Assembly: GCA_014323675.1 (NCBI GenBank)
Contig: JACONN010000002.1
Span: 744,001-808,000 of the forward strand
Length of the DNA: 64,000 nucleotides
Direction of reading: 5' to 3'
From: Hormoscilla sp. GM7CHS1pb
GTDB taxonomy: Bacteria > Cyanobacteriota > Cyanobacteriia > Cyanobacteriales > Desertifilaceae
Below the pieces are notes generated by a model. That model ran no database searches and was not told where the DNA came from. It was given only the letters and a program-made list of their open reading frames with translations. Shown piece by piece: positions 19,278 through 29,228 of the stretch; position 1 is the first letter of the stretch; each line of letters begins with the position of its first letter. Made by a program: the position numbers and the translations under genes.

Positions 19278-21146
19278 TCATTTTCCCAGACGGAAAAAGA
19301 TATCCGCTTTCCGTTCCCCCACCTCGCTACCGTAGCTGCTAATAGTGAGAGTGCGCAAATTCTCGAACAGGGGTTTGCCGATGATTTCCGCCAACCTCAA
19401 CAAAGGCACCTGACGTTCCCAGATTTCCTTACCATCCACCCAGTCCAGATAGAAATAGCCATCATTGGACTCGGCCAAGGGCGCAATACTCTCCTGAAAA
19501 TTGCTCGCAGTCAGTATAGAACCAGCTTCTGGGGCATTAATTGCTGCCTCCATCGCCTCCAGGGAGGTAGCAAATATCTCGTACTTTCCTACCGTAGCGC
19601 TAACCCCGATCGCTTGCTCGTTTAATTCCTCATCTGCCGTAGCGCTAACCTCACTCACTTGCTCCTTTAATTCCTCATCTGCTGTAGCGCTAACCTCACT
19701 CACTTGCTCCTTTAATTCCTCATCTGCCGTAGCGCTAACCTCACTCACTTGCTCCTTTAATTGTTCTTCTACAGTAGCACTCACCTCACTTACTTGTTCG
19801 TTTAATTCCGACTCTGCTGCGGGAACTTCGGCATTTTCTGGTAACTTTATCCAGGCCGAAACTGGTATACCTGCCACCTGCAATTCCTTGATATTATATT
19901 CTCGATCCCTCGACTGTAAACTTGCCATCAACGCGGGAGTCTCTCCAGACGACTTTTCCGCCACAAAAATCCAATCTGTTACCTGGCCCTCTTCCCGAGG
20001 CCATAATCCCGCAGCATACTCGCCGCGCACCGCCTGAAACAGGTCTGCGGGTAAATCAATCCCCCAGCGAGTTTGCAAGTCCGCGATCGACTGACCGACC
20101 AGATTTTCCAGAGACTCGTAACCCGATATTCCCCTTTGTAACTGTTCCCACAGCCGTGCCAAGTCTTTGCTCCCAGCTACGATCGTACTTGCCTCTGGAA
20201 TATATTGTAACGCCTCCACTGGCTGAGAAAAGGCTGGCGCTGTCCCCAGCAACTTCTGGTTTCCTGGGGCAAACAAAGTTGTTGACGCCAGTAATCCCTG
20301 CTGGCTTGATTTTAGAGCGATCGCCATACTTGTATAAAGCTCCTGTCCCTGCTGACTGCGAGGAAAATTCAGATACATCAAGCCAATCTTGGGATTAGTT
20401 AAATCTAGAGCCTGAAAACCTGCAAAATTAGTGATATTTCTCTCCGCCACCTGAACATTATTAATAGCATCCCGTAGCACCTTCGGATAGTTAGCAAACA
20501 AGACAAACCCAGCCTGCCCACCCACTACCGCCGTAGCGATATCCAATGGCTGACTACAGGAGACAATCTCAATGCCATTATAGGATGCAAATGCCAAATC
20601 TTTTCCCTCCACCCCCTGACGCTGCCAGAACAGTTCCAAGAGTTCCCGGGCCTTTCGTGTCCGAGAACGCCCACCCATGTCGTTGCCGGGCAGGCGAACG
20701 ACAGGGTGGGCGTCTCTGGACACGAGCTGGTCATCTTTAGTCCTAGCTACCAACAGATAACCCGGTTGACGCCCATTTTTCTCGTCCCGATCGATATCCA
20801 GAGAAGTAATTGCTAGAGTTATTTCATCTCCCACCCAAGGAGCGATATATTCCTGGTAATCTAAACCCGAGGCGGCTAGCAGGGATGATTTAACTAGATC
20901 CAGGTATGCACCAGAACTCTTGCCATTTGACAGTCCCAACGCCTCCAACCGATCGGGATTCACCAACAGCGACAGCATCGCCGTGGCCGTTTTCGGCACG
21001 AACATTGCTGCTGTAGGAGTTGCCATTGTGCTATCCTGTTCGGCCACTGTCCCACCGTGGGAGTTCCACCAGTAAAAACCGCCAGCGCCGATCGACAACA
21101 CCAGTACAATAGCTACCAGACCCGCAAAAATTGAGCTTCGCTTCAT
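19278..21146 (-). CDS. DUF3352 protein with internal repeats
   Basis: A 622-residue, probably membrane-anchored protein. An N-terminal transmembrane segment (SSIFAGLVAIVLVLSIGAGG) is followed by FVPKTATAMLSLLVNPDRLE and WVGDEITLAI, as in the cyanobacterial DUF3352 family of unknown function. Two unusual insertions are visible. One is about 21 residues (RDAHPVVRLPGNDMGGRS region, residues 141-161) encoded by a palindromic repeat at 20656-20724. The other is a tandem run of five 15-residue units (EQVSEVSATADEELK and variants) near residues 446-519. The latter is acidic and probably helical. The frame is intact despite both. It is convergent with the S9 peptidase gene. Confidence 0.85.
   Translation of the reverse strand: MKRSSIFAGLVAIVLVLSIGAGGFYWWNSHGGTVAEQDSTMATPTAAMFVPKTATAMLSLLVNPDRLEALGLSNGKSSGAYLDLVKSSLLAASGLDYQEYIAPWVGDEITLAITSLDIDRDEKNGRQPGYLLVARTKDDQLVSRDAHPVVRLPGNDMGGRSRTRKARELLELFWQRQGVEGKDLAFASYNGIEIVSCSQPLDIATAVVGGQAGFVLFANYPKVLRDAINNVQVAERNITNFAGFQALDLTNPKIGLMYLNFPRSQQGQELYTSMAIALKSSQQGLLASTTLFAPGNQKLLGTAPAFSQPVEALQYIPEASTIVAGSKDLARLWEQLQRGISGYESLENLVGQSIADLQTRWGIDLPADLFQAVRGEYAAGLWPREEGQVTDWIFVAEKSSGETPALMASLQSRDREYNIKELQVAGIPVSAWIKLPENAEVPAAESELNEQVSEVSATVEEQLKEQVSEVSATADEELKEQVSEVSATADEELKEQVSEVSATADEELNEQAIGVSATVGKYEIFATSLEAMEAAINAPEAGSILTASNFQESIAPLAESNDGYFYLDWVDGKEIWERQVPLLRLAEIIGKPLFENLRTLTISSYGSEVGERKADIFFRLGK
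19590..19809. repeat. 45-bp tandem repeat, about five copies, in coding sequence
   Basis: Units encode EQVSEVSATADEELK or close variants on the minus strand. The two central copies are nearly identical at the DNA level, implying recent expansion, while outer copies differ (EQAIGVSATVGK, EQVSEVSATVEEQLK). Repeat length is a multiple of three, so the frame is kept. Confidence 0.9.
20656..20724. repeat. Long palindrome (R3 family) in frame within the DUF3352 gene
   Basis: A 69-bp hairpin. The arms cgtgtccgagaacgcccacc and ggtgggcgtctctggacacg pair with two mismatches, and an inner pair tgtcgtt.gcc / ggcgaacgaca surrounds the loop. Relatives occur at 23295-23408, 26413-26483, 26540-26665 and 29229-29298. 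Confidence 0.85.
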
Positions 21147-21217
21147 TGTTCTGTTCTATTTGTGATTTGCCATAGATGAGAAATCCACTTTTTAATTTAT
21201 CTTACAACAGCTCGATT

Positions 21218-23578
21218 ATGAATGTCAAACGCAGACAGTTCTTAATGTTCCTCGGTGCGGGGGCTGCCACCATTGCCTTTGGTGCCTGCGGCAAGCACCA
21301 GGGACAGAAATTATCTATGCCCTTTAACCAGGGCCCCCCTTCAGGGGGCATGAGCTTTAAACCCATTAAAGTGCCAGTTCCCCTAGAGATAGACGACCAG
21401 CCAGCTGCCAAACAAATTGCCGCCTATAGCAGCTACGAAGTTGTAGACGATCTCGTACTGCCAGAAGGGTTCACCTATGACCCGATCGCAGTTTGGGGTG
21501 ACAAGATAGGTGACGGGCGCTGCGGCTATAACAATGATTATCTAGCATTTGTGGAAACAGGCCCCGATCGAGGATACTTGACGATCAACTTCGAGTATAT
21601 CAGTGGCTTTACCTGGATGCAGACCTATGGACAGGCGATCGGGCGATCTTTATTTTTTTAGGAAGTAATAGCTGCAACCCGGGGTGATATTAACGTTTTT
21701 GTTTTGTTTGAAGATAACCCTCTGAAAGCTAAAATCCGGGAAATCTGTCAGGAATGTTTAATAGACCAGGGAATAGGGGTGATTTCCCTGGGCCGCAACT
21801 CCGATGGTAAGTGGGCGCGCACCTTTTCAGAGGCCGATCGCAGGATAACAGGTATCTCGGGTTGGCAAGCAGGCCAGAAGTATATCTAGACCCCCGACAG
21901 ATCCCCATGCCAAGAACTTTACGTGTAGTGGCCGTGTTCGAGAAAAGGAATAAGAGAGGTTACGAGGACGGGTTGGGTTCGCGCATCATCGGCACCTTTG
22001 CCAACTGCGCTGGCGGGACCACCCCTTGGGGGACAGTCCTGAGTGCAGAAGAAAACTTCCAGGCCCAGGTACCGGAACCAGTATTTGCCGATGGTTCCTC
22101 AATGAACCCCGGACTGAACGGCTTTGCCATCAACCCTGGTGCGATCTATGGCCAGGGGAATGTCTTCGGTCTGGCAGGGAACAAGTATGGCTGGATGGTA
22201 GAAGTAGATCCAGCCAACCCCAATGATTATGGCACCAAGCATACCTGGTTGGGACGTTTCCGTCACGAAGCCGTCGGAGTCAGGGCAGTAGCAGGAAAGC
22301 AGTTGGCTGTATATTCCAGATGCGATCCAGCGGGGGGGACACCTCTACAAATTCCTCAGCCAAAAATTAGTCAGCAACCCGCAAGACAAGGCCAACAGCA
22401 GGCTAATGACGGAGGGCATGCTTTACGGTGCCAAGTTCTATCCCGATGGTACGGGTCGTTGGATAGCCCTCAAACCCAATACTCCCGTATATCCAGTATT
22501 GCCCAGTCAAGTATTGGGTACTAGAGGGTACAATGTCACTCTCCCCAACCCCGAAATCGTCGGGGGCGCGGTCAAGATCGACAACGATGCCCAGGCGATC
22601 GCCTTTGGGAAGCGGTATCAGACCTTGGGGGATCTCTACCTCGGCAACTATATAGAAAAACAAGGGGCAATTCTGATCGATGCCCATTACGCGGCCAATG
22701 CAGCTGGGATCACCTGCACGGCCCGTCCCGAAGACACCGATGTTGCTAGGGACGGCACTCTTTACATTGCCTTTACCTCGGGGAGTCCCGGCAGTAGCCT
22801 GCGGTGCTGAGAAGGATATCTTCACCGGACCCAACGGCGAGTCTCCCTACGAGTATGGCTGGATCGTGAAGCTGCGGGAAGATGGGTTAGAACCTTCTGC
22901 CATGACCTTCCGCTGGGAAATGCTGGCCCTAGGGGGCGAACCGGCCTCCGGCGGTCTGGGTTTTTCCAATCCCGATAACCTGGAGATCGACCGGGATAGC
23001 AATATCTGGATGGTAACAGACCTCTCTACTGGCAGTCAGAACAGACCCCTGCCCAGTCGAGTGAAACCTGACGGTAGCCCCTGTCAACCAGTATGAAATC
23101 CTGGGGGTATTTGGCAACAATGGCACCTGGTTTATTCCCTCCTCCGGTCCTAATGCTGGCAAAGCATACCCCTTCGCGATCGGGCCTATGGAGACAGAAA
23201 CCTGCGGACCATGCTTCACCCCGGATCAACAGACATTATTCATCTCCCTGCAACATCCAGGGGGAAAGAATGGCCAGCGTCAAAATGGAGCCGCCGTGTC
23301 CGAGAGCTTTCGTTTACCGATCCACTCACCCATGTCGGAGCGCTCGTAGGCGAACGACAGGGTGAGTGAAGAGGAAACGAACCACCAGGGTGGGCGTCTC
23401 TGGACACGCCGCAGAAGTCCGTAAATTTGCCATCAGACTACCCGACGGTCAGGAATTTATCCAGGAACGGAAAGTGCCGATTTTTCGGACCGTCCGCGGG
23501 CCGATCGGTTCCAACTGGCCCGGTAAAGGTCCGGACGACCCGCCCAAACCCGCCGTTGTAGCCATTCATCGCTTGTAG
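21218..23578 (+). pseudogene. phoX: PhoX-like alkaline phosphatase (DUF839), copy 1, heavily frameshifted
   Basis: PhoX enzymes are Tat-exported, Ca/Fe-dependent phosphatases. The ATG at 21218 starts NVKRRQFLMFLGAGAATIAF, a twin-arginine-like signal followed by a Cys that could be a lipobox. Successive family segments appear in at least five changing frames: YDPIAVWGDKIGDGRCGYNN, NCAGGTTPWGTVLSAEENFQ, GNKYGWMVEVDP, EGMLYGAKFYPDGTG, ARPEDTDVARDGTLYIAF, GFSNPDNLEIDRDSNIWMV, FGNNGTWFIPSSGPNAG and SNWPGKG near the end at 23578. A nested palindrome (23295-23408) interrupts it and a 27-bp in-frame repeat sits near the end. Copy 2 follows at 23922. This copy looks dead rather than merely misread. 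Confidence 0.85.
23295..23408. repeat. Nested palindromes inside phoX copy 1
   Basis: An outer pair (cgtgtccgaga at 23295 and tctctggacacg ending at 23408) encloses a second hairpin. Its arms are ttcgttt / aaacgaa and cactcaccca.gtcg / cgaacgacagggtgagtg. One R3-type element appears to have inserted into another. Confidence 0.75.
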
Positions 23579-23608
23579 GGTTCCGCCTGTCCCACAGTAA
23601 AGATGTCC

Positions 23609-23641
23609 AGAAACCCGGTTTTAAAGCGAAACCGGGTTTCT
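23609..23641. terminator. Hairpin after phoX copy 1 (agaaacccgg family)
   Basis: Arms agaaacccggtt and accgggtttct are separated by about 10 bases and located 30 bp after the phoX1 stop. It belongs to the same dispersed repeat family as 667-699. A terminator role is only suggested by its position. Confidence 0.45.
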
Positions 23642-23921
23642 CAATTTTCACAACTGATTGGGAATTGCCAACTATCACATCTATCTTTTCAAGTCAATAT
23701 TTTTTAACGCCAATTAATAGTCAGATAGCAATTTTTAAGCAAAAGACAAATAAACCTTAATTAGGTAATTACCAAAACTTAATATTATGAAAGTAGAGTG
23801 TATGGTAGTTTTTGAGTAAAGGAAATCACCCTCGCTTCTATTGATTGACTTACAAATGCGAAGATTGTTTCGGTGAATCAAGAGCAAAAATGTGATGTAG
23901 AGGAGAACAAAAGACGGTTTT

Positions 23922-26258
23922 ATGTCTAAATTAACTCGCAGAGAACTGCTGATTTTCTTTGGCTGCGGTGCAGCAGCAGCGGTAGTAGCAGATGGGGGAT
24001 TGGAACGAAAAATATTGGGCACTGGCGGCAACATAGCCCAAGCAATTGAAGGGGATCTGTCATTCACCCCGGTGCGCTTGCCCCATCCTTTAGAGATTTA
24101 CCAAGATAAGGAAAGCTTCTTGCCCACGGGAATTGATGGTGCAGGCGAAACTCTGCCAGCTGTAGCAGATCCTAGCTTAGATAGCTACAACGTCATAGAT
24201 GACGTGGTGGTGCCGCCAGAATACGAACGTTACGTGATAGTCAAGTGGGGCGATCGGGTATTTCCGAACCCAGAAGATTACGTGGGCTACAACTGCGACT
24301 TCACGAGTTACATTCCCATTCTCGGCAGCAATAATAACGGTTTCCTCTGGGTGAATCACGAGTACGTCTCCTACCCGATGAGCATTTTGCTAGTTGAAGA
24401 ACCTGAAGAATATGCAGGATTACCCACAACTGATGAGTTAGTGCTTGGCCAAGATTTGTCGCAAGTAAATCCCGCTACTCTGGGAGAATTTATGTATAAC
24501 CAGGGCGGTTCTATCCTGCGGGTGAGAAGGAATGCAGCAGGTCGCTTTCAAGTGGTGAGTGAGGGTCGCTTTAATCGCCGCATCCACGGTCTTTCAGGCT
24601 TATTGATTAACAGCCAGCGCACGGACCGCTATCGGCGGGTCATATCCTGGGGCGAAAGGCGAGGGGACCGCAACTTTCTGATAGGGACTGGACCTGCTGC
24701 CACCGAGGTCTTTGAGGAAGTAAACTCAGATGGACTGGGAAATCGGATTATCGGCACGGCCTACAACTGTTCTGGGGGAACAACACCTTGGGGAACCATC
24801 CTGACGGCAGAGGAAAACTTTCAGAGTGTTGTCAATGAGGATGTCAAGCCTGATGGCACCCAGATAGGCTATGTTGAAGATTCGATCGGGGAAATATTCG
24901 GTCTAGTGGGAGAGAAATACGGCTGGATGGTAGAAATCCCGGTCCTGCGGCCCCGACAACGGGGCAGGAAACACACTGCCTTGGGTCGCTTCCGTCATGA
25001 AAATATTGCCTTCCGGGTAGAAGCAGGCAACAGGTTGATCGCCTACATGGGAGACGATCGTCGGGGAGGTCACACCTGGAAGTTTGTCAGTAATGGCGTA
25101 GTCAGAGATCCGAGCGATCCGAACAATAGCCGCTTGTTGGAAGATGGCATTCTCTATTGTGCCCGGTTTGAATGCTAACGGTACGGGGGCATGGATTCCC
25201 TTACTGCTTAATATTCCCACCAATCCCATGTCCCGTCACAGATTGCCTCGCGGGAACTGGCCGCCCTAGGAGAAGCGCAAAGAAACGGTCACGTACAACT
25301 GCCGAAGCGCAGCGGGATTGCTGGCCAAACTGAAGATGGCGGTCCCTTTGTGGTAGACCTGACCAATGAGGATACGGCACTATCCGATTATCGGGGTAAG
25401 AGGCTGAGGGATTTCTATGACAGCCAAGGTGCTCTTTTGGTTGATGCTTTCCTGGCTGCTAATCTGGTGGGCGGAACTCCCACGGCCCGTCCAGAAGATC
25501 TGGAAGTCCACCCCACTACCAAAGAAGTATTCATTGCCTATACCGACGGCACGCCAGGCAGCGACGGCTATCCTGACTCGCGGATTTTTCAGGTCGGCAA
25601 GTTCAGTGCAGCAGCGAACGCGACTCAGCAGTCGGGGGGACTGTACAAAATTATGGAAAACAGTGCCAACGGTAGGAGTAATAGCTTCCGTTGGGAACGC
25701 TTCGCCCAAGGCGGAGAACAGGGAGCCGTTTTAGGAGCTGGTTTTGCCAACGTGGATAACCTAGCCTTTGACAACTTTGAAAATGTCTGGGGTGTCACGG
25801 ATATGTCCACTAGCCGACATAATGGTTTTCGCACTGGTCCCGATCCCGAAGAACGGACGATCGACCACGCGCAAACAGGCAATGCGGATGCCTTGGTGGG
25901 AGTTTTCGGCAATAATTGGCTGTTCTACATTCCTACTAGCGGACCAGATGCGGGAGCAGTGATCCCCTTTGGCTACGGTCCCGTGCGCTGTGAGATGACT
26001 GGTCCTACCTTCGTAGGGGATACCCTCATCATAGCAGTGCAGCATCCAGGAGAAGATGTGCCGATCGGGGATGGAACTCAACTGAATCGCGACATTGAGA
26101 TGTTGAACTTGAATGGTCGCGTATTTAATCAGACTCGCAGAGTACCGCGAGGCAGTAATTGGCCGAGTAATATTGAGGGGGATGCGGATGGTCCGCCGCT
26201 GCCCACGGTGATTGGCATTAAACGCCAGGGCTCCACTGGCGGTGACAGTTTTCTGTAA
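23922..26258 (+). pseudogene. phoX: PhoX-like alkaline phosphatase, copy 2, two frameshifts
   Basis: The ATG at 23922 begins MSKLTRRELLIFFGCGAAAA, a Tat-type signal. The first frame runs to 25178 with YNCDFTSYIPILG, FLWVNHEYVSYPMSI, NCSGGTTPWGTILTAEENFQ, GEKYGWMVEIP, ALGRFRHENIAF and GDDRRGGHTWKFVS. After DGILYCARF an extra g (about 25170) shifts the frame, and a second shift near 25230 leads to the last frame (25350-26258). That frame has ARPEDLEVHPTTKEVFIAYT, FANVDNLAFDNFENVWGVTD and GPVRCEMTGPTFVGDTLIIA. Restored length is about 778 aa. It is less decayed than copy 1 and may be functional if the two shifts are errors. The tandem pair points to phosphate scavenging from organic phosphate. 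Confidence 0.85.
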
Positions 26259-26315
26259 TTAAGGATCACACCCATCCCCACTCTCAAGGATTCTGTTGGC
26301 GAATTACCATTCTGA

Positions 26316-26685
26316 TCGCGCAGCGTGGCGCCAGCCATAGCAAACTGCGAGAGTACCAGATTTTTCCGGAACGGTGCAGGAAGAGGCGAGAAACATTGAT
26401 TTCTAATGGTTGGGTCGCGTCCAGGAGCACCCACCCGGTCGTGTCGCTCCCGCGCACGACATGGGTGGGTGTCTCCGGACGCGAAGTTTCCGTTCGCGCA
26501 GCGTGGCGCAGCCATTCGCGCAGCGTGGCGCAGCCATTCGCGCCCACCCTGTCGTGTCGCTCCCGCGCACGACATGGGTGGGTCGCGTCCAGGAGCACCC
26601 ACCCATGTCGTTGCCGATCGCGCAGCGTGGCGCAGCCATGCAGGCGAACGACAGGGTGGGCGCTCACCGTTCCGGAAAAATCGGA
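26316..26685. repeat. Composite cluster of R1, R2 and R3 dispersed repeats
   Basis: In order: R1 with one extra base (26316-26338); inverted R2 (26356-26374); an R3 hairpin with arms cgcgtccaggagcacccacc / ggtgggtgtctccggacgcg (26413-26483); two directly adjacent R1 copies (26494-26515, 26516-26537); an R3-type composite (about 26540-26665) whose loop contains another R1 (26618-26639); and R2 (26666-26685). Open frames here are translations of repeats, not genes. Confidence 0.85.
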
Positions 26686-27353
26686 AACGATTGCTCCATG
26701 GGTGGGATACTTCGCGTTGGTATTGGATAATTTATATGCTATTGGATGATTTAGTGCGATTCGTTTACCGTAAATCACCGGTGATGAACCGATGAGGGAC
26801 CGGTAGCAGGGCTCCATTAGCCCTGATAACTTTCAGGTGATGGTGGTGAAAGTCCACCTCCCCAGGTGCAGGGGTGAAAGCACCATCCCTACGGTAGCGA
26901 TGGCATCAATCCGTAAAGCGGGATGGAAAGGCGCTCTGACTGACAGCCTAAGTCGGTCAACGTCGAGCAAGTGACCATGGTGAGCGTTATGCAAAGACTT
27001 GCAGCGTCGTGAACATAAACCAGTGGAATAAGGCTTACACACTGGCCTAAAAAAGGGAAAGGATATAGGTCGTTGGCGGTTTGAATCCCGACCAACAAGC
27101 ACTGACAATAAACCCGGCGTAAGGAGTCCACCTAAAGTCACAACCAATCATCTGAAGGAACGAGGTAAACCAGTTATGTACTCTCAGCCAAGGTCGATTA
27201 GGTTGAGCAGCCACCACAGGCGCAAAATCTGCATTCATCAGCAGGTCATAGCTGGGAGAGATTTCGTGGAGAAGCTTTCGACCACCTGTAATGGGTGGGA
27301 TAGAGCTGACGCCCTCACGGTTTTGGAAAAGTAGAAACAGAGTAGTAGTGCAT

Positions 27354-29107
27354 ATGTCACGGAACATCGCAAATAGGCGAATGTATGACTGGAAGGCAGT
27401 CCCCTGGCGGAAGCTGGAGAAGACGGTCTTTAAGCTACAAAAACGTATTTACAGAGCGACCCAAAAAGGCGATAAACGGTTAGTTCGCAGACTCCAGGGA
27501 CTGATGACAAGGTCATGGTCCGCAAAGATGATTGCGGTTAGACAGGTGACTCAGCAGAATCAGGGCAAGAAAACGGCAGGGGTAGATGGCGTTACGGCGC
27601 TTAAGCCCATGGCTACGCCACGCTGCGCGATCAGAACGGCAGCCACTGGTTAGGCAGCTTCGAGTGACAAAAAAGAGAAAGGTGCGCCCAACCCGTCGGG
27701 TATGGATACCAAAACCCGGAAGAACCGAAAAGAGGCCGCTGGGAATACCCACAATGTATGACAGAGCCCTACAGGGAGTAGTCAAAATGGCACTCGAACC
27801 CGAATGGGAGGCAGTGATGGAGGCGAATTCCTACGGGTTCAGACCGGGACGGGGATGTCATGACGCAATTGAAGCAATATTCCTCAGCATCAGGTATAAG
27901 CCCAAATGGGTACTAGATGCGGACATTGCAAAATGTTTTGACAAGATTGACCATCAGGCGTTGGTACGAAAACTGAAAAATACATCACCCATCCGTAGGA
28001 CAGTACGGGGATGGTTAAAAGCCGGGGTAATGGATGGGGGAGCCTTCCATCCCACAAAGGCAGGAACGCCGCAAGGGGGAGTCATTTCCCCGTTGCTGGC
28101 CAACATTGCCCTGCACGGAATGGAGGAGGAAATCAAAAACACCCCCATCCCAAAAGGAACAACGATATCGATAATCAGATACGCCGATGACTTTGTGGTA
28201 ATGCACGAAAGCCGAGAGGTAATCGAACAGGCTTTCGCAGGTCATACAGAGATGGTTAGCCGAAGTAGGACTAGAACTCAAGCCCGAAAAGACACGGATA
28301 TCCCACACGTTGGAAGGCAAGGAATCAGGATTTGATTTCCTAGGGTTCAACATCCAACAATACAAAGTAGGAAAATACCGTAGCGGGAAAAACACACACG
28401 GAACACTACTAGGCTTCAAAACAATAATCAAACCCAGTCAAAAGGCCGTAAATGGGCATAAAGAGAAACTACGAGAGGTAGTGGAACGCCATCGCGCTTT
28501 ACCGCAAACCACATTGATAGCCAAACTGAACCCGATAATACGGGGATGGTGCAACTACTACCGGGGAGTGGTGAGCAAAGAAACCTTTGGGGAGATGGAC
28601 GTATATTTGTGGACACTGACTTGGAAATGGGCTAATAGGAGACATCCCAACAAGACAAAAACCTGGGTAGCAAAGAAGTACTGGACGCCCACCAAGGACC
28701 GACAGTGGAACAACATCTGCAAACTCAAGAATGGAATAGAGGATAAGCTGTTCCGACACTCCGAGACGAAGATAATTAGACACGTAAAAGTGAAAGGAAC
28801 AGCCAGCCCTATGGACGGGAACCTTGTCTACTGGAGTAAAAGGCTACGAAAAAGCCCAGACGTAAGTACACGGGTACTTAAGCTGTTAGAAAGACAGCGG
28901 GGCAAGTGCGAACGATGCGGATTAACCTTCATGGATGGAGACAAGTGGGAAGTGGACCACGTCATACCGACCTCAAGGGGAGGAAAAGACCGGTACACCA
29001 ACCTGCAATTACTACACGACTATTGTCATGACGCCAAGTCAATAGAAGACGGTAGCAAAGGGGTCGCACCCCAGTGGATATCAAAACCGAGGAGCCGGAT
29101 GAGGTGA
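27354..29107 (+). pseudogene. ltrA: Group II intron reverse transcriptase/maturase/HNH protein, two frame breaks
   Basis: The ATG at 27354 (MSRNIANRRMYDWKAVPW) starts the usual RT0 region (KLEKTVFKLQKRIYRA, QGKKTAGVDGV). A 22-bp repeat at 27609-27630 then breaks the frame. Removing it gives ALKPSERQPLVRQLRVTKK without a gap. The next frame carries RIPKPG-like WIPKPGRTEKRPLGIPTMYD, SYGFRPGRGCHDAI, VLDADIAKCFDKIDH, GTPQGGVISPLLANIAL and the catalytic YADD (RYADDFVV). A second, one-base shift lies near 28235. The last frame has the maturase domain X (IIRGWCNYYRGVVSKETF) and an HNH endonuclease (CERCGLTFMDGDKWEVDHVI). It is inactive as written. Confidence 0.9.
27609..27630. repeat. 22-bp R1 repeat inserted in the reverse transcriptase gene
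   Basis: The unit lies exactly between ctt aag ccc and tca gaa cgg. Its removal restores the RT frame. It differs from the 759-780 copy at one base. There is no obvious target duplication. Confidence 0.85.
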
Positions 29108-29228
29108 AAATCTCACGTCCGGATTTGAAGACAAGTCGGGCTGGCGACAGGCCTGGCTTAGTTTAATTCCATGGGTAAGATGATTTATATGCTATTGGAT
29201 AAATTTATAGGGAGGGATAATCTATCGG

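Larger units (their letters stand above)
26754..29167 (+). mobile_element. Group II intron with encoded reverse transcriptase
   Basis: The 5' end has the group II consensus gtgcg at 26754, followed by about 600 bp of structured RNA sequence and then an RT/maturase/HNH reading frame. Near the 3' end, domain V-like sequence is visible (gagccggatgaggtgaaaat, ctcacgtccggatt; 29091-29128), then a domain VI-like hairpin and a probable end at about 29165-29167. The flanks share an exact 18-bp direct repeat (atttatatgctattggat at 26730-26747 and 29183-29200), which is unusual for retrohoming introns. The host sequence is intergenic. The encoded protein is disrupted, so mobility in cis is doubtful. 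Confidence 0.85.

Noticed and set aside
18987..19625. Plus-strand open frame of 212 codons
   Set aside because: Only the first 40 codons look protein-like. The rest runs through palindromic repeats and antisense of the DUF3352 gene.
19501..20398. Plus-strand open frames opposite the DUF3352 gene
   Set aside because: They mirror the tandem repeats of the minus-strand gene, which has a signal anchor and family motifs.
26396..26830. Several long open frames on both strands
   Set aside because: They are translations of R1/R3 palindromes (repeated HPVVSL/PRTTWVG-type peptides in many frames) with no ribosome sites or family match.
27085..27105. tRNA-like T-arm (gtttgaatcccgacc)
   Set aside because: It lies in the structured 5' part of the group II intron and no acceptor stem or anticodon arm can be built around it. 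No tRNA or rRNA gene was recognised anywhere in the window.
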